64,000 nt of DNA from Candidatus Obscuribacterales bacterium (GCA_020050685.1 JAGVKG010000026.1:62001-126000), one strand, 5' to 3'. Counted from the stretch's first letter, positions 34,005 through 43,728 are shown. The notes: a model not told the origin generated them from the letters alone. Translations and numbers: made by a program.

Positions 34005-34871
34005 CTAGAGCATTGCCGTGCGTTTGACGGACTTAGCCCTTTCTGACTTCTGATGTTGCAAGACTTTCCTCGCATGCTTGGATGCACGCATGCGTGATTT
34101 CCTCTCAGCAATGCGAATTGGCACTGGCGCAAGCTTAGGTTTTGCCACAGTCATCCGGCCAACCAAACCAAAGAACTTCATCAATTGAATCGTTAACCAG
34201 GACAGATCAAATTCATGAGGCAAAAGACCAGTTTTGGCAGAGCCAGGAAATGCATGATGGTTGTTATGCCAGCCTTCGCCCATAGCTAAAATTCCTACCC
34301 ACCAAACATTGACGCTGTCATCTTGCCGAGCAAAGTTTTTGTAACCAAGCTTTGGTATATGACAGACGACATTCAACATAAGTGGAATTTGCAAAACCGC
34401 CAAAGAGGCTATCAAACTAGCCAAAGCCACTTGCCAGCCAAAGAAGAAAAACAAGCAAGCCCGGAAAGCAACACCAATTATGGCTGTGAGCAAATGCGCA
34501 CGCTGCCAATCGCCACCTTGTTCCAAAAAGCGATAGAGCGGGTCGGCCAATAAATCCTTGCCATGTGTCGCCGGATTTATATGCTCGGCATAGCCAGCCT
34601 TAGTCATCCAACCATAATGCGCATTGGCCAGACCATAGCGAGGAGAATGCGGATCTAACGGTGTGTCCACGTAACGATGGTGCGCTCTATGCATTGTTGC
34701 CCACCAGATTGGTGAGCCCTCAAAAGCAAGATAACCAGCAAAGACCCAAAAATATTCAACTAGTTTGGGGCAATCAAAAGACCGGTGAGATAAGAGCCTG
34801 TGATAACCAATAGTCACACCCATGGCGTGCCAAACATATGACAGCAAAAATACCAGAATGAATTCAGTCAT
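34005..34871 (-). CDS. Membrane acyl-lipid/acyl-CoA delta-9-type desaturase
   Basis: A 288-residue integral membrane di-iron desaturase. The three histidine boxes are present: GYHRLLSHRSF (HxxxxH), HRAHHR (HxxHH) and HNNHHAF (HxxHH). Several transmembrane helices include FILVFLLSYVWHAMGVTIGY and AFRACLFFFFGWQVALASLI. The family inserts a double bond into saturated acyl chains, commonly at carbon 9, in an oxygen-dependent reaction, so the organism probably meets oxygen. ATG 34871 was chosen for its AGGAGAG site about 10 bases upstream. Regiospecificity is inferred from the family. Confidence 0.92.
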   Translation of the reverse strand: MTEFILVFLLSYVWHAMGVTIGYHRLLSHRSFDCPKLVEYFWVFAGYLAFEGSPIWWATMHRAHHRYVDTPLDPHSPRYGLANAHYGWMTKAGYAEHINPATHGKDLLADPLYRFLEQGGDWQRAHLLTAIIGVAFRACLFFFFGWQVALASLIASLAVLQIPLMLNVVCHIPKLGYKNFARQDDSVNVWWVGILAMGEGWHNNHHAFPGSAKTGLLPHEFDLSWLTIQLMKFFGLVGRMTVAKPKLAPVPIRIAERKSRMRASKHARKVLQHQKSERAKSVKRTAML

Positions 34872-35025
34872 GCTCTTTTTCTCTCCTAAAAACCCGTTTG
34901 AAAAATTGTTCGACAATTAGTCGCGCTACGACCTGACCTCGGCACCCGCCGAAGACACATGAGATAGGTTTCCCCTGTGCAAGTGGATTTGCCACTTACA
35001 TTCCAGTCAATTCAATTTTTTCCAA

Positions 35026-35637
35026 TTATTTGAACAAGGTAGATTCTGCTCTACCGCGCCGAATATCTTGGCTCTTATCACTGGCTTGCACAAATTTGTC
35101 TGTCCAAGTTCCATCGAGCAGCATCGCCATTAATTCCTCCAGAGTCTCTGGTACTTCTGCTGCTTGCAAAATCCGCTTACCATCTTGATCTGGACCGGTA
35201 TATTGATTCCAAATTAGCCGGTCTACTTCCAAGCCTTGCCGGTTGTAAAAGTTGAGGAGCGCTATCCCCACTTCCTTTGCTACCTGCTGTTTGTCTTTGA
35301 CTTGCCAGTCACGAAGCACTGTTCTACCAACTCCAATGAGATAGTAGGCACGCTCTTTTTCAAATTTCGGTTCATCTATAAAGAATGCCCAGGTGGTTTC
35401 ATCGACATTGTCTTGATGTAATTCGCTGCGAATCTCAAACAACCTGCCAGAATTGAGCGCCGTGATTGATTCCGGACCAAAGCCGGAATGCATCAAGTGT
35501 ATTTCGAGCACCCTCAAAACATGGGCATTAAAGCTAATGCCCTTCTTGTCTGCTTGGATTTGCAACCGTTTGCGGTACTCGTCCGGCAGGCGCAGGGTGA
35601 AGTTCGTCGTCTTTTGTCTATCTTCTCTCAGCTTCAT
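35026..35637 (-). CDS. Ribbon-helix-helix (Arc-like) regulator
   Basis: A 203-residue protein. Residues 9-52 (TTNFTLRLPDEYRKRLQIQA then KGISFNAHVLRVLEIHL) form an Arc/MetJ-type DNA-binding domain. The remaining 150 residues, with TWAFFIDEPKFEKERAYYLI and EVGIALLNFYNRQGLEVDRL, have no recognised domain; the fusion is longer than a simple antitoxin. No toxin partner is adjacent. Two copies of an 8-base direct repeat lie just upstream of its start and overlap a likely divergent promoter for tgt. Confidence 0.7.
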   Translation of the reverse strand: MKLREDRQKTTNFTLRLPDEYRKRLQIQADKKGISFNAHVLRVLEIHLMHSGFGPESITALNSGRLFEIRSELHQDNVDETTWAFFIDEPKFEKERAYYLIGVGRTVLRDWQVKDKQQVAKEVGIALLNFYNRQGLEVDRLIWNQYTGPDQDGKRILQAAEVPETLEELMAMLLDGTWTDKFVQASDKSQDIRRGRAESTLFK

Positions 35638-35641
35638 TACA

Positions 35642-35677
35642 TCACATGATTACAATTTGCAGTCACATGACTATACT
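35642..35677. promoter_or_regulatory. Direct-repeat operator and tgt-side promoter
   Basis: TCACATGA occurs at 35642-35649 and 35663-35670, exactly 21 bases (two helical turns) apart, 5 bases before the RHH gene start on the reverse strand. On the forward strand TTACAA (35650-35655), a 16-base spacer and TATACT (35672-35677) form a promoter reading toward tgt, with its -35 and spacer covered by the repeats. The RHH protein may therefore repress itself and influence tgt. Confidence 0.55.
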
Positions 35678-35679
35678 AA

Positions 35680-36924
<1,245 letters not shown>

Positions 36925-36934
36925 CGGCGCGAAA

Positions 36935-37714
36935 TTAGCCGTTTTCTTTTCTGATTTCTTCAGCGTCAAGCACTTCTTCTTTTTGCTGTTTGTCTTCGAG
37001 CAAAACTGGTTCTTTTTCTTCGATAACAATTTTGGTCGGTGTATCAATCTTGCTTTCCACTGGCTTACCGAATTGTCCTTTGAGGGCATTTAATTCTGCC
37101 TCAACATCGGCTTGACCTTCGAAAGTTTTGAACTGCCCTTCCAAAGTACCGCTAGCCATTTCATGCAGAGCGGCAGCTTTTGCTTCACGCTCGGAAACTT
37201 TTGTTTCCATTTTTTCCATGACTGACATGGCACCATCGGCGGTGGTCTGCGAAAGAATTTCGTTTGCTTTGCTGGTTGCTTTAGCTGCTTTATCACGAGC
37301 AATAAGCACTTGCTTTTTAGTGTAAGCCTTTTGCACTTGCGTTTCTAAATCGGTCAGACGTCCACGCAAAGTTGCAGTTGCTTGTTTTTGTGCTTTCAGT
37401 TGCGTTTCCAATTCGGTAACAGCTTGCGCATATTGTTGCTTGCGCTGCAATGCTTGCCGCGCCAAATCATCATTGTTTTGTTGCACAGCCATGGAGGCTC
37501 TATTTTGCCAAGTTACGGCTTGGTCCTTATTTTTCTCCAGCTGTTGCTCAAGTTGTTTTTCGGTGGCAATGGCTTGAGCGACTGCTTGTCTGACTTGAAT
37601 CAAATTAGATTGCAGATCTTGATAGGTCTGCTCAAGCATCATTTCCGGATCTTCAATCTTGCCCATCAAAGAATTGAAGAAGGCGCGTACTAAGGTGAAG
37701 AAACGGCTGAACAT
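36935..37714 (-). CDS. pspA: PspA/IM30 (Vipp1) family protein
   Basis: A 259-residue, mostly coiled-coil protein starting with an amphipathic helix (MFSRFFTLVRAFFNSLMGKI), then EDPEMMLEQTYQDLQSNLIQ and long helices with AVTWQNRASMAVQQNNDDLA. This is the ESCRT-III-like PspA/Vipp1 family, which binds membranes to protect or remodel them. It has a C-terminal tail beyond the normal PspA length, ending acidic (EVLDAEEIRKENG), which recalls Vipp1; a non-photosynthetic role in membrane stress is assumed. Two ACTTGTCATG direct repeats lie upstream. Confidence 0.9.
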   Translation of the reverse strand: MFSRFFTLVRAFFNSLMGKIEDPEMMLEQTYQDLQSNLIQVRQAVAQAIATEKQLEQQLEKNKDQAVTWQNRASMAVQQNNDDLARQALQRKQQYAQAVTELETQLKAQKQATATLRGRLTDLETQVQKAYTKKQVLIARDKAAKATSKANEILSQTTADGAMSVMEKMETKVSEREAKAAALHEMASGTLEGQFKTFEGQADVEAELNALKGQFGKPVESKIDTPTKIVIEEKEPVLLEDKQQKEEVLDAEEIRKENG

Positions 37715-37749
37715 AGTTGAAACAACTCCTATAACTGACTATCTCGTTT

Positions 37750-37772
37750 ACTTGTCATGACCACTTGTCATG
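37750..37772. promoter_or_regulatory. Direct repeat upstream of pspA
   Basis: ACTTGTCATG occurs at 37750-37759 and again at 37763-37772, 13 bases apart, between pspA and the divergent ATP synthase operon. Downstream on the operon side GACACAG (37776-37782) can pair with CTGTGTC (37810-37816) before the atpZ start. A regulator-binding site is possible; no sigma-54 motif was seen. Confidence 0.35.
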
Positions 37773-37830
37773 CACGACACAGAGAAAGTTTGATTAAAGT
37801 TTAGCAAAGCTGTGTCAAGATAGTTGAGTT

Positions 37831-38064
37831 ATGAAGCAACCGCCGAAAGAAATAATGGCCGCGATGACTACAGCCGGGGATGCTGTTCTTGGCATGGCCA
37901 TACTTTCCGGCTTTGGTGCCTGGGGTGGATTTTGGCTAGACGAGAAGCTTCACACTACTCCGCTTCTGGCAATTTCGTTATCGCTAATTGGTTTGGGGCT
38001 GGGATTGGCGCGCATGGTTGTAAAGGCCATCAAAGCCGACAAGGCCGACACGAATGATTCGTAG
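37831..38064 (+). CDS. atpZ: AtpZ/AtpI-family protein
   Basis: A 77-residue protein with two transmembrane helices (AVLGMAILSGFGAWGGFWLD and LLAISLSLIGLGLGLARMVV) joined by a short loop, ahead of atpB. This matches the AtpZ/AtpI group, small membrane proteins encoded first in many ATP synthase operons that aid c-ring assembly or carry divalent cations. The assignment rests on topology and position; the family is poorly conserved. Confidence 0.75.
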   Translation: MKQPPKEIMAAMTTAGDAVLGMAILSGFGAWGGFWLDEKLHTTPLLAISLSLIGLGLGLARMVVKAIKADKADTNDS

Positions 38065-38070
38065 GAGCGC

Positions 38071-38093
38071 GGGCGGGGTGACGCCGCCCCTAC
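38071..38093. repeat. Imperfect GGG...CCCCTAC palindrome in the atp operon
   Basis: GGGCGG (38071-38076) and CCGCCC (38084-38089) pair around GGTGACG and are followed by CTAC. This resembles the palindromes at 8444, 10524 and 10578 but has a shorter stem. It lies just after the atpZ stop. Confidence 0.55.
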
Positions 38094-38239
38094 TGAGACG
38101 CGCCAAATGTTCTGGCTAAATTCATCTGATATGATCCAGACCAAGATTTGATCGGTCACGCTTGACTGACGGATTCATCTCGCTTGCGAGATTTGAATTT
38201 ATTTCGTCCCTACAAATTTATAGGCAGAGAAACTTAGAA

Positions 38240-38983
38240 ATGCTTGGCAAAAACCTTCACCTCTCCCAATTCGTCAACGATCCAGCTATTAACAACATAA
38301 ACATCTTGGGTCCGTTGGGTGATGTGCACGTCGACACTTTGATTTTGAGCTGGACTTGTATGGCTGGCATTCTCGCTTTTGCTGCCCTGCTCACACCACG
38401 CTTAGTCGTCGAGGGACCTGGTGGCACTGGTCAAGCAATGTTGGAAGGTCTATATAAGTTCGTTGATGATCTGGCACACGGACAAATCGGTCATCTTTAC
38501 AAGAAATTCTTTCCCTTGATTGCGGCAATATTTATTTTTGTATTAATAGGCAACTTTATTGGTGTCGGCCCTTGGCGAGCCTTCGAGCACATGCCCGGTT
38601 GGTTCAAATTACCGGACGGCGAAGCATTTGAAGTTGCTTCACCAACCACCGATTTCAACGTCACTGTTGGCCTGGCATGCATCGCTCTTATCGTCTATTT
38701 GGCATCAGGTGTTTGGGTGCATGGTGGCAAGTACATCAAGCTCATGTTGACCAATCCTATTGAATGGCTCGACTTGATAGTTCGCCCATCAACACTGGCT
38801 TTGCGACTGATGGTTGTTATCACGGCAGACGAACTTATGCGTAGTGCATTCTTGTTGATGATGCCTGTTTTGCTTCCCACAGGTATCATGGCGTTTGAGC
38901 TTTTCATTGGCGTGATTCAAGCCTTCGTCTTTGCTCTATTAACGTCAATTTACATTGGCCTGACCGTAGCAGAGCACCACTGA
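38240..38983 (+). CDS. atpB: ATP synthase subunit a
   Basis: 247 residues with about five to six membrane helices. The essential arginine is in STLALRLMVVITADEL; the family normally reads RLFGN at this point, so F, G and N are replaced by M, V and V while R and the cyanobacterial ADEL are kept. A second conserved block is FIGVIQAFVFALLTSIYIGL, ending EHH as in cyanobacteria. ATG 38240 (MLGKNLHL) is chosen; TTG 38162 would add 26 residues and is not favoured. It forms the proton half-channels beside the c-ring. Confidence 0.93.
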   Translation: MLGKNLHLSQFVNDPAINNINILGPLGDVHVDTLILSWTCMAGILAFAALLTPRLVVEGPGGTGQAMLEGLYKFVDDLAHGQIGHLYKKFFPLIAAIFIFVLIGNFIGVGPWRAFEHMPGWFKLPDGEAFEVASPTTDFNVTVGLACIALIVYLASGVWVHGGKYIKLMLTNPIEWLDLIVRPSTLALRLMVVITADELMRSAFLLMMPVLLPTGIMAFELFIGVIQAFVFALLTSIYIGLTVAEHH

Positions 38984-39031
38984 TTTATATTTAAGCCAAC
39001 AATAGCTTACAAGATCAGCATCATGACTTCT

Positions 39032-39058
39032 CGAAAGCCGCTATTCATGCGGCTTTCG
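39032..39058 (+). terminator. Hairpin after atpB
   Basis: CGAAAGCCGC (39032-39041) and GCGGCTTTCG (39049-39058) form a perfect 10-bp stem with a 7-base loop, followed by TCGTATTG. It could be an attenuator or a processing or stability element between atpB and atpE; the T tract is poor. Confidence 0.55.
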
Positions 39059-39117
39059 TCGTATTGTGCCGCAAAATTGGCTTACCATGCCAATTGCCTA
39101 TATGTAGGTACGGCACT

Positions 39118-39207
39118 TGCTATAATCTTAAATCGCTTCTGGGATCGCTTCTGGCTGTACGAGCTGGTCGTACCGTGAAGTAAAGGACTTGCGTCATGCC
39201 GTCCTTT
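39118..39207 (+). promoter_or_regulatory. Internal promoter and structured leader of atpE
   Basis: An extended -10 promoter TGC-TATAAT lies at 39118-39126, with no good -35, about 125 bases before atpE. The expected transcript would start near 39133 and contain two hairpins: GTACGA/TCGTAC (39157-39173) and AAAGGAC/GTCCTTT (39182-39207). ATCGCTTCTGG is also directly repeated at 39132-39157. AGGAG follows 7 bases before the atpE GTG. Confidence 0.55.
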
Positions 39208-39250
39208 TGGTAATTAGTATCAAATTTCGTTTTGAAATAGGAGAACCACA

Positions 39251-39535
39251 GTGGACCCCCAAATCATCGCCCAAGCTGGAACAGCTGTTGATTCTGCAAC
39301 CTTGATTAAAGCAGCCTCACTCTTAGGAGCAGGTTTTGCTGTTATCGGTGTTTTCGGTCCTGGTATCGGCATCGGTGTTGCCGGATCACGCGCTCTCGAA
39401 GGCATGGCCAGACAACCAGAAATGGCCGGCAAGTTGCTCGCTAACGCAATCATCATCGCCGCACTTATGGAAGCTCTCGGTCTTTTGGCATTCGTCGTTG
39501 CCATTTTGCTCTATCTCAACGGTACCAAGGTCTAA
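39251..39535 (+). CDS. atpE: ATP synthase subunit c
   Basis: A 94-residue two-helix proteolipid. Helix 1 has GAGFAVIGVFGPGIGIGVAG, the polar loop is ARQPEM, and helix 2 has ANAIIIAALMEALGLLAFVV with the ion-binding glutamate E74. The residues around E74 (LMEALG) lack the Ser-Thr pair of sodium-binding rings, so protons are the likely coupling ion. Start GTG 39251 has AGGAG 7 bases upstream. An N-terminal extension of about 12 residues precedes helix 1. Confidence 0.95.
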   Translation: MDPQIIAQAGTAVDSATLIKAASLLGAGFAVIGVFGPGIGIGVAGSRALEGMARQPEMAGKLLANAIIIAALMEALGLLAFVVAILLYLNGTKV

Positions 39536-39547
39536 TAAGAGAAAATC

Positions 39548-40024
39548 ATGTTTGAACTAAACGCAACGCTTCCAATATTCATACTCAGCTTTTTGATTTT
39601 CATGTATCTCTTAAACGAGATCATGTTGAAACCAGTGGGCCGCGTATTGGAAGCACGTGCTGCCCGAATCAATAGCAATATTGAAGCTGGTAAAAATGCA
39701 CATGCTGAAGCTGAGAAGTCTTTGAAGCACTACCAAGAACACCTGCACAAGGTGCGCTCGGAAGCTCAAGGCATTATCAACACGGCAGTAGAAGAAGCAA
39801 ACAAAAAGCGCAATCAAGAATTCGATAAGCTGAGACAAACCAGCAAAACCAAATTGGATGCAGCCAAAGCAGAAATAGCTGCGGAACGCACCATATTGAT
39901 CGACTCCTTGGTTGCGCAAGAGACCGCATTGGTTCAAGAAATTACCGACAAGCTGATTGGTGAGAAGACAAACGTGTCTTTCGATACAGGAGTCGTTCGC
40001 AAAGCGTTGGAGGAAGCCTGCTAA
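39548..40024 (+). CDS. atpF': ATP synthase subunit b'
   Basis: A 158-residue stator protein: an N-terminal membrane helix (LPIFILSFLIFMYLLNEIML), the KPVGRVLEARAARI motif typical of b/b', then a long charged coiled coil. Having both b and b' genes, with b' first, is characteristic of cyanobacteria and some photosynthetic bacteria. The stop overlaps the next start by one base. Confidence 0.9.
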   Translation: MFELNATLPIFILSFLIFMYLLNEIMLKPVGRVLEARAARINSNIEAGKNAHAEAEKSLKHYQEHLHKVRSEAQGIINTAVEEANKKRNQEFDKLRQTSKTKLDAAKAEIAAERTILIDSLVAQETALVQEITDKLIGEKTNVSFDTGVVRKALEEAC

Positions 40025-40536
40025 TGTTGTTGTTGGCAGCCATTCATAATGAGGGCTCAATCTTGGAGCTATTTTCAAACAACCTTATAAACTGGTTAGT
40101 GCTAGTAGGCTTGATTGTCTGGATGTGGAATAAATACATGCCAGCCACTCTTGCACAACGCAAAAATGGCATCGAGTTGGCCTTGCAAAATGCATTAGCT
40201 GCTAGGCAAGAAGGTGAAGTCTTCCTGGCTGAGCAAAAGAAAAAGCTGGAGCAAGCCGAAAAAGAATCCGACAAAATTGTTGCAGAAGCAAAGCAAGTGG
40301 CTAAGCAAATGAAACAAGAGTTGGAAGCACAAGCCCAAAAAGATCTGGCCGATTTTGCCGTAAGAATTGATCATGACATTGCTACACAAAGGCAAATGGC
40401 AATCACTGAACTGAGAGCACAAGCAGCCAAAGCCGCTATTGCCCTGACGGAAAAAGCGTTGCCGGGAGTGATGAATCAAGCAAACTCCACGAAACTGATG
40501 GACCAATTTGTAAACCAACTAGATTCCCTAAACTAA
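40024..40536 (+). CDS. atpF: ATP synthase subunit b
   Basis: A 170-residue stator protein with a membrane helix (FSNNLINWLVLVGLIVWMW), the motif NKYMPATLAQRKNGIELALQ, and a coiled coil to the C-terminus (KAAIALTEKALPGVMN binds delta). It pairs with b' to form a heterodimeric peripheral stalk. It is followed by 149 bases containing repeat copy B before atpH, an unusually large gap inside the operon. Confidence 0.92.
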   Translation: MLLLAAIHNEGSILELFSNNLINWLVLVGLIVWMWNKYMPATLAQRKNGIELALQNALAARQEGEVFLAEQKKKLEQAEKESDKIVAEAKQVAKQMKQELEAQAQKDLADFAVRIDHDIATQRQMAITELRAQAAKAAIALTEKALPGVMNQANSTKLMDQFVNQLDSLN

Positions 40537-40570
40537 TTGGAGGACCTGCCGCCAAAATATAACGAGTGCC

Positions 40571-40684
40571 CCGCAAGCGAGGCGAAGGATAGCGAATGAG
40601 CTATCCGCAGCCGAGCGTCAATCAGGCGGAGGAGCCATGGAGGCGACCCAGTGAGTCGCCGGAAACGACGGAGCTTTTATAAAA
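40571..40684 (+). repeat. Structured interspersed repeat, copy B, inside the atp operon
   Basis: Core hairpin GGATAGC-GAATGA-GCTATCC (40587-40606), then CGCAGCCGAGCGT, GCGGAGGAGCC, an additional stem GGCGAC-CCAGTGA-GTCGCC (40642-40660), and CGACGGAGC ending in TTTTATAAA. The GGAG at 40670-40673 is the only ribosome-site-like motif before the atpH ATG at 40686 (12-base spacing). Copies A and C share the block order. It separates atpF from atpH. Confidence 0.8.
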
Positions 40685-40685
40685 T

Positions 40686-41237
40686 ATGAACACAGAACAC
40701 TCATCAGTAGCCGCTCGATACGCCGAAGCCATTATGGATTTAGCTCAGGATTTGCCTGGCATGGCAACAGAGACCATTCTGACCAATCTTGTTCAAGTAA
40801 ACAAAACCATTGCCGAAACTGAGAACCTCTCCAAAGTGTTGGCGCATCCTTCCGTTTCGACAGGCGACAAAAAGCGTATGCTCAATGAATTGTTCGCCGA
40901 CAAGATAAACGAACTGGCAATGCGATTACTTGAGCTCATGGCAGACAAGCGCCGTCTGGCACTTCTCCTTCCATTGGAAGAAGAGTACAGAAAACTTTTG
41001 CGCACTCGCCAAAATATTGTTTCCGCCAGCTTGGTGGCCGCAAGCCAACCAGCAGATCCTTTAGTTGAATCAATTAAACAAAAGCTGTCCACTAAATTGG
41101 GCAAGCATGTAGAAATTGATGTCAAAGTCGACAAGTCGCTGATTGGCGGTGCCATTTTGCGCCTTGGCGATCAAGTTATTGATGGCAGTTTGAAAGGCAA
41201 ACTTGCTTCCATCGAAAAGATTTTTGTTTCCGTTTAG
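40686..41237 (+). CDS. atpH: ATP synthase subunit delta
   Basis: A 183-residue OSCP/delta subunit. The N-terminal helical domain starts [16 protein letters not shown], with [20 protein letters not shown]; the C-terminal domain has [20 protein letters not shown] and [20 protein letters not shown]. It joins the F1 head to the b/b' stalk. It follows copy B of the structured repeat, which seems to provide its ribosome site. The atpA AGGAGG begins right at its stop codon. Confidence 0.94.
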   Translation: MNTEHSSVAARYAEAIMDLAQDLPGMATETILTNLVQVNKTIAETENLSKVLAHPSVSTGDKKRMLNELFADKINELAMRLLELMADKRRLALLLPLEEEYRKLLRTRQNIVSASLVAASQPADPLVESIKQKLSTKLGKHVEIDVKVDKSLIGGAILRLGDQVIDGSLKGKLASIEKIFVSV

Positions 41238-41253
41238 GAGGTTCACAAATACC

Positions 41254-42777
41254 ATGGCTATTAGACCTGATGAAATCACTTCAGTACTGAAAGCACAATT
41301 GGAACACTATCGCGCAGAGCTGAGTGTCACCAACGTCGGTACGGTAATTCAAGTGGGTGACGGTATCGCCCGTATCTACGGCATGGAACGCGCCATGGCC
41401 GGTGAGCTCGTCGAGTTCGCTGACGAACACAAAACCATGGGAATGGTGCTGAACCTGGAAGAAGACAACGTCGGTGTGGTTATTCTTGGTGAAGGCAGAA
41501 AAATCAAAGAGGGCATGACGGTAAAGACCACAGGCCGCATTTCGTCAATTCCAGTTGGCGAAGGATTGCTTGGTCGTGTTGTTGACCCAATCGGAAATCC
41601 GCTCGATGGTAAAGGTCCAATTACAGCTGCCGAATATCGTCCAATCGAATTCAAAGCTCCTGGTATCGTTAGCCGTCAATCCGTTTGCGAACCATTGATG
41701 ACTGGTATCACAGCGATCGACGGTATGATTCCAATCGGACGTGGACAGCGGGAACTTATCATTGGCGACAGACAAACCGGTAAGACCGCTATTGCTATCG
41801 ATACGATTATCAATCAAAAGAATCAGCCCAATCGCCCAATCTGCGTTTACGTAGCCATTGGTCAAAAAGAATCGAACGTTGCCCGTATCCAAAAGATTTT
41901 GGAAGATCGCGGCGCTATGGAATATTCAGTAATCGTCAGTGCTCCGGCAACCGCCGCAGCCGCACTGCAGTTCTTGGCACCATATGCTGGAGCAGCAATC
42001 GGCGAATACTTTATGTTCAAGGGTCAACACGCCCTCAACGTATACGATGACTTGTCCAAACACGCTCAAGCTTATCGCGCTATGTCACTTCTGCTTCGTC
42101 GCCCACCAGGTCGTGAAGCTTATCCTGGTGACGTGTTCTACTTACACAGCCGCTTGCTCGAGCGCGCATCCAAGCTTTCAGAAAAGCTTGGTGGTGGTTC
42201 ACTCACAGCTTTGCCAATTATTGAGACACAAGCTGGTGACGTTTCGGCCTACATTCCGACAAACGTTATTTCCATTACAGATGGTCAAATCTTTTTGGAA
42301 ACAGACTTGTTCTACGCCGGCGTAAGACCAGCTATTAACGCTGGTATCTCGGTTTCCCGTGTAGGTGGTGCAGCCCAAACCAAAGCCATGAAGATGGTGG
42401 CAGGTAAATTGCGTCTGGATCTTGCCCAGTTCAGAGAACTGGAAGCCTTTGCCCAATTCGCATCAGACTTGGACAAAGCCACACAAGACCAAATCCGCCG
42501 CGGACAAAAACTGATTGAAGTTTTGAAACAGCCACAATATCAGCCGCTCTCATTGGCTCAGCAAGTATCAATGATCTTCGCTGCCAACTCAGGCGTTCTG
42601 GATGATGTCGAAAGCAAGGACATCGGCAAGTTCAAGACCGAATGGTTTAAGTATCTTTCCGCTCAAGGCAAAGATATCGAAGCCAAATTGAACAAGGGCG
42701 ATAAGCCATCCGCTGATGAAGAAAAAGAATTGCGCAATCAACTTGTGAAGTTCAAAGAAAACTTCTTCAAAGTGTAG
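41254..42777 (+). CDS. atpA: ATP synthase subunit alpha
   Basis: A 507-residue non-catalytic F1 subunit. Walker A is [15 protein letters not shown]; it also has [39 protein letters not shown] and the C-terminal helical domain. ATG 41254 was chosen, with AGGAGG 12 bases upstream; the apparent earlier ATG at 41203 lies within atpH. Sequence conservation is high and length normal. Confidence 0.97.
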   Translation: MAIRPDEITSVLKAQLEHYRAELSVTNVGTVIQVGDGIARIYGMERAMAGELVEFADEHKTMGMVLNLEEDNVGVVILGEGRKIKEGMTVKTTGRISSIPVGEGLLGRVVDPIGNPLDGKGPITAAEYRPIEFKAPGIVSRQSVCEPLMTGITAIDGMIPIGRGQRELIIGDRQTGKTAIAIDTIINQKNQPNRPICVYVAIGQKESNVARIQKILEDRGAMEYSVIVSAPATAAAALQFLAPYAGAAIGEYFMFKGQHALNVYDDLSKHAQAYRAMSLLLRRPPGREAYPGDVFYLHSRLLERASKLSEKLGGGSLTALPIIETQAGDVSAYIPTNVISITDGQIFLETDLFYAGVRPAINAGISVSRVGGAAQTKAMKMVAGKLRLDLAQFRELEAFAQFASDLDKATQDQIRRGQKLIEVLKQPQYQPLSLAQQVSMIFAANSGVLDDVESKDIGKFKTEWFKYLSAQGKDIEAKLNKGDKPSADEEKELRNQLVKFKENFFKV

Positions 42778-42802
42778 AAAGGTAAATCACTAGGAAAGTC
42801 CA

Positions 42803-43687
42803 ATGGCAAACTTAAAAGCAATCCGCCGCCGTATCAAATCAGTTCAATCGACCCAGAAAATTACTCGGGCGATGCGTCTGGTGGCGGCGGCAAAAGTGCG
42901 TAAAGCACAAATGCGAGTTGTTGCAGCTCGCCCCTTCACTTCAAGAGTAATCAAACTCCTGCGCGAAGTGGTGCGCGATACAAATCCAATTGACCTGCAA
43001 GAATTGCCGCTTCTCGAACGCAGAAAGAACGTTCAAAAAGTTGGACTGATTGTTATTTCTTCCGATCGCGGTTTGTGCGGTTCATACAATACAACCGTAT
43101 TCCGCCACGCTCTGGAAAGAATTCAGCAATTAGAAGCAGAGGGTAAGACTCCAGTTTTGATTTGCGTCGGTTTGAAATCAGTGCTTTTCTTCCGTCACGT
43201 GAAGATTGAAAAGCTGAAGACATACACATTGCTTCCTGCAGTACCAACCGTAGAAGAAGCAAAATTGATTGCCGATCAAGCTGGCGAATATTACGTCAAC
43301 GGTACTCTCGATGCAGTGGAAGTAATTGGCACCGACTTTATCTCAATGTTGCGTGCAGAAGTAAAAACAACCAAGTTTTTACCAATTGATCTGCCAGAAG
43401 CTGAAGAGCAGGTGGCAATGCAACCGCAAATGTTGTTCGAGCCATCCGTGCTAGAAGTATTGGAAAAGCAATTGCTTCCTAAATACATCGAAAACATGAT
43501 CTTCCAATCCTTGCTTGAAGCAACAGCATCCGAGCTTGCCGCTCGTATGAACGCCATGAGTAACGCTTCTAAGAACGCTCAAGAGTTGATCAATAACTTG
43601 ACCTTGGTCTACAACAAAGCGCGTCAGTCAAGCATCACGCAAGAACTGCTAGAAGTCGTCGGCGGAGCCGAGGCCCTCAAAGGCTAA
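42803..43687 (+). CDS. atpG: ATP synthase subunit gamma
   Basis: A 294-residue rotor shaft subunit. N-terminal helix MANLKAIRRRIKSVQSTQKI then TRAMRLVAAAKVRKAQ; central SSDRGLCGSYNT; C-terminal SLLEATASELAARMNAMSNA then SKNAQELINNLTLVYNKARQ, which inserts into the F1 head. The redox-regulatory cysteine insert of photosynthetic gamma subunits is not visible. It is the last atp gene here: beta and epsilon must be encoded elsewhere, as in cyanobacteria. Confidence 0.96.
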   Translation: MANLKAIRRRIKSVQSTQKITRAMRLVAAAKVRKAQMRVVAARPFTSRVIKLLREVVRDTNPIDLQELPLLERRKNVQKVGLIVISSDRGLCGSYNTTVFRHALERIQQLEAEGKTPVLICVGLKSVLFFRHVKIEKLKTYTLLPAVPTVEEAKLIADQAGEYYVNGTLDAVEVIGTDFISMLRAEVKTTKFLPIDLPEAEEQVAMQPQMLFEPSVLEVLEKQLLPKYIENMIFQSLLEATASELAARMNAMSNASKNAQELINNLTLVYNKARQSSITQELLEVVGGAEALKG

Positions 43688-43728
43688 GTTCGAGTTTTAT
43701 ATCAAATATAATTGGTTATAATTGCTGC

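Noticed and set aside
37715-37830. Sigma-54 promoter for pspA, as in enterobacteria
   Set aside because: No TGGCAC-N5-TTGC pattern occurs upstream; only a short direct repeat is present.
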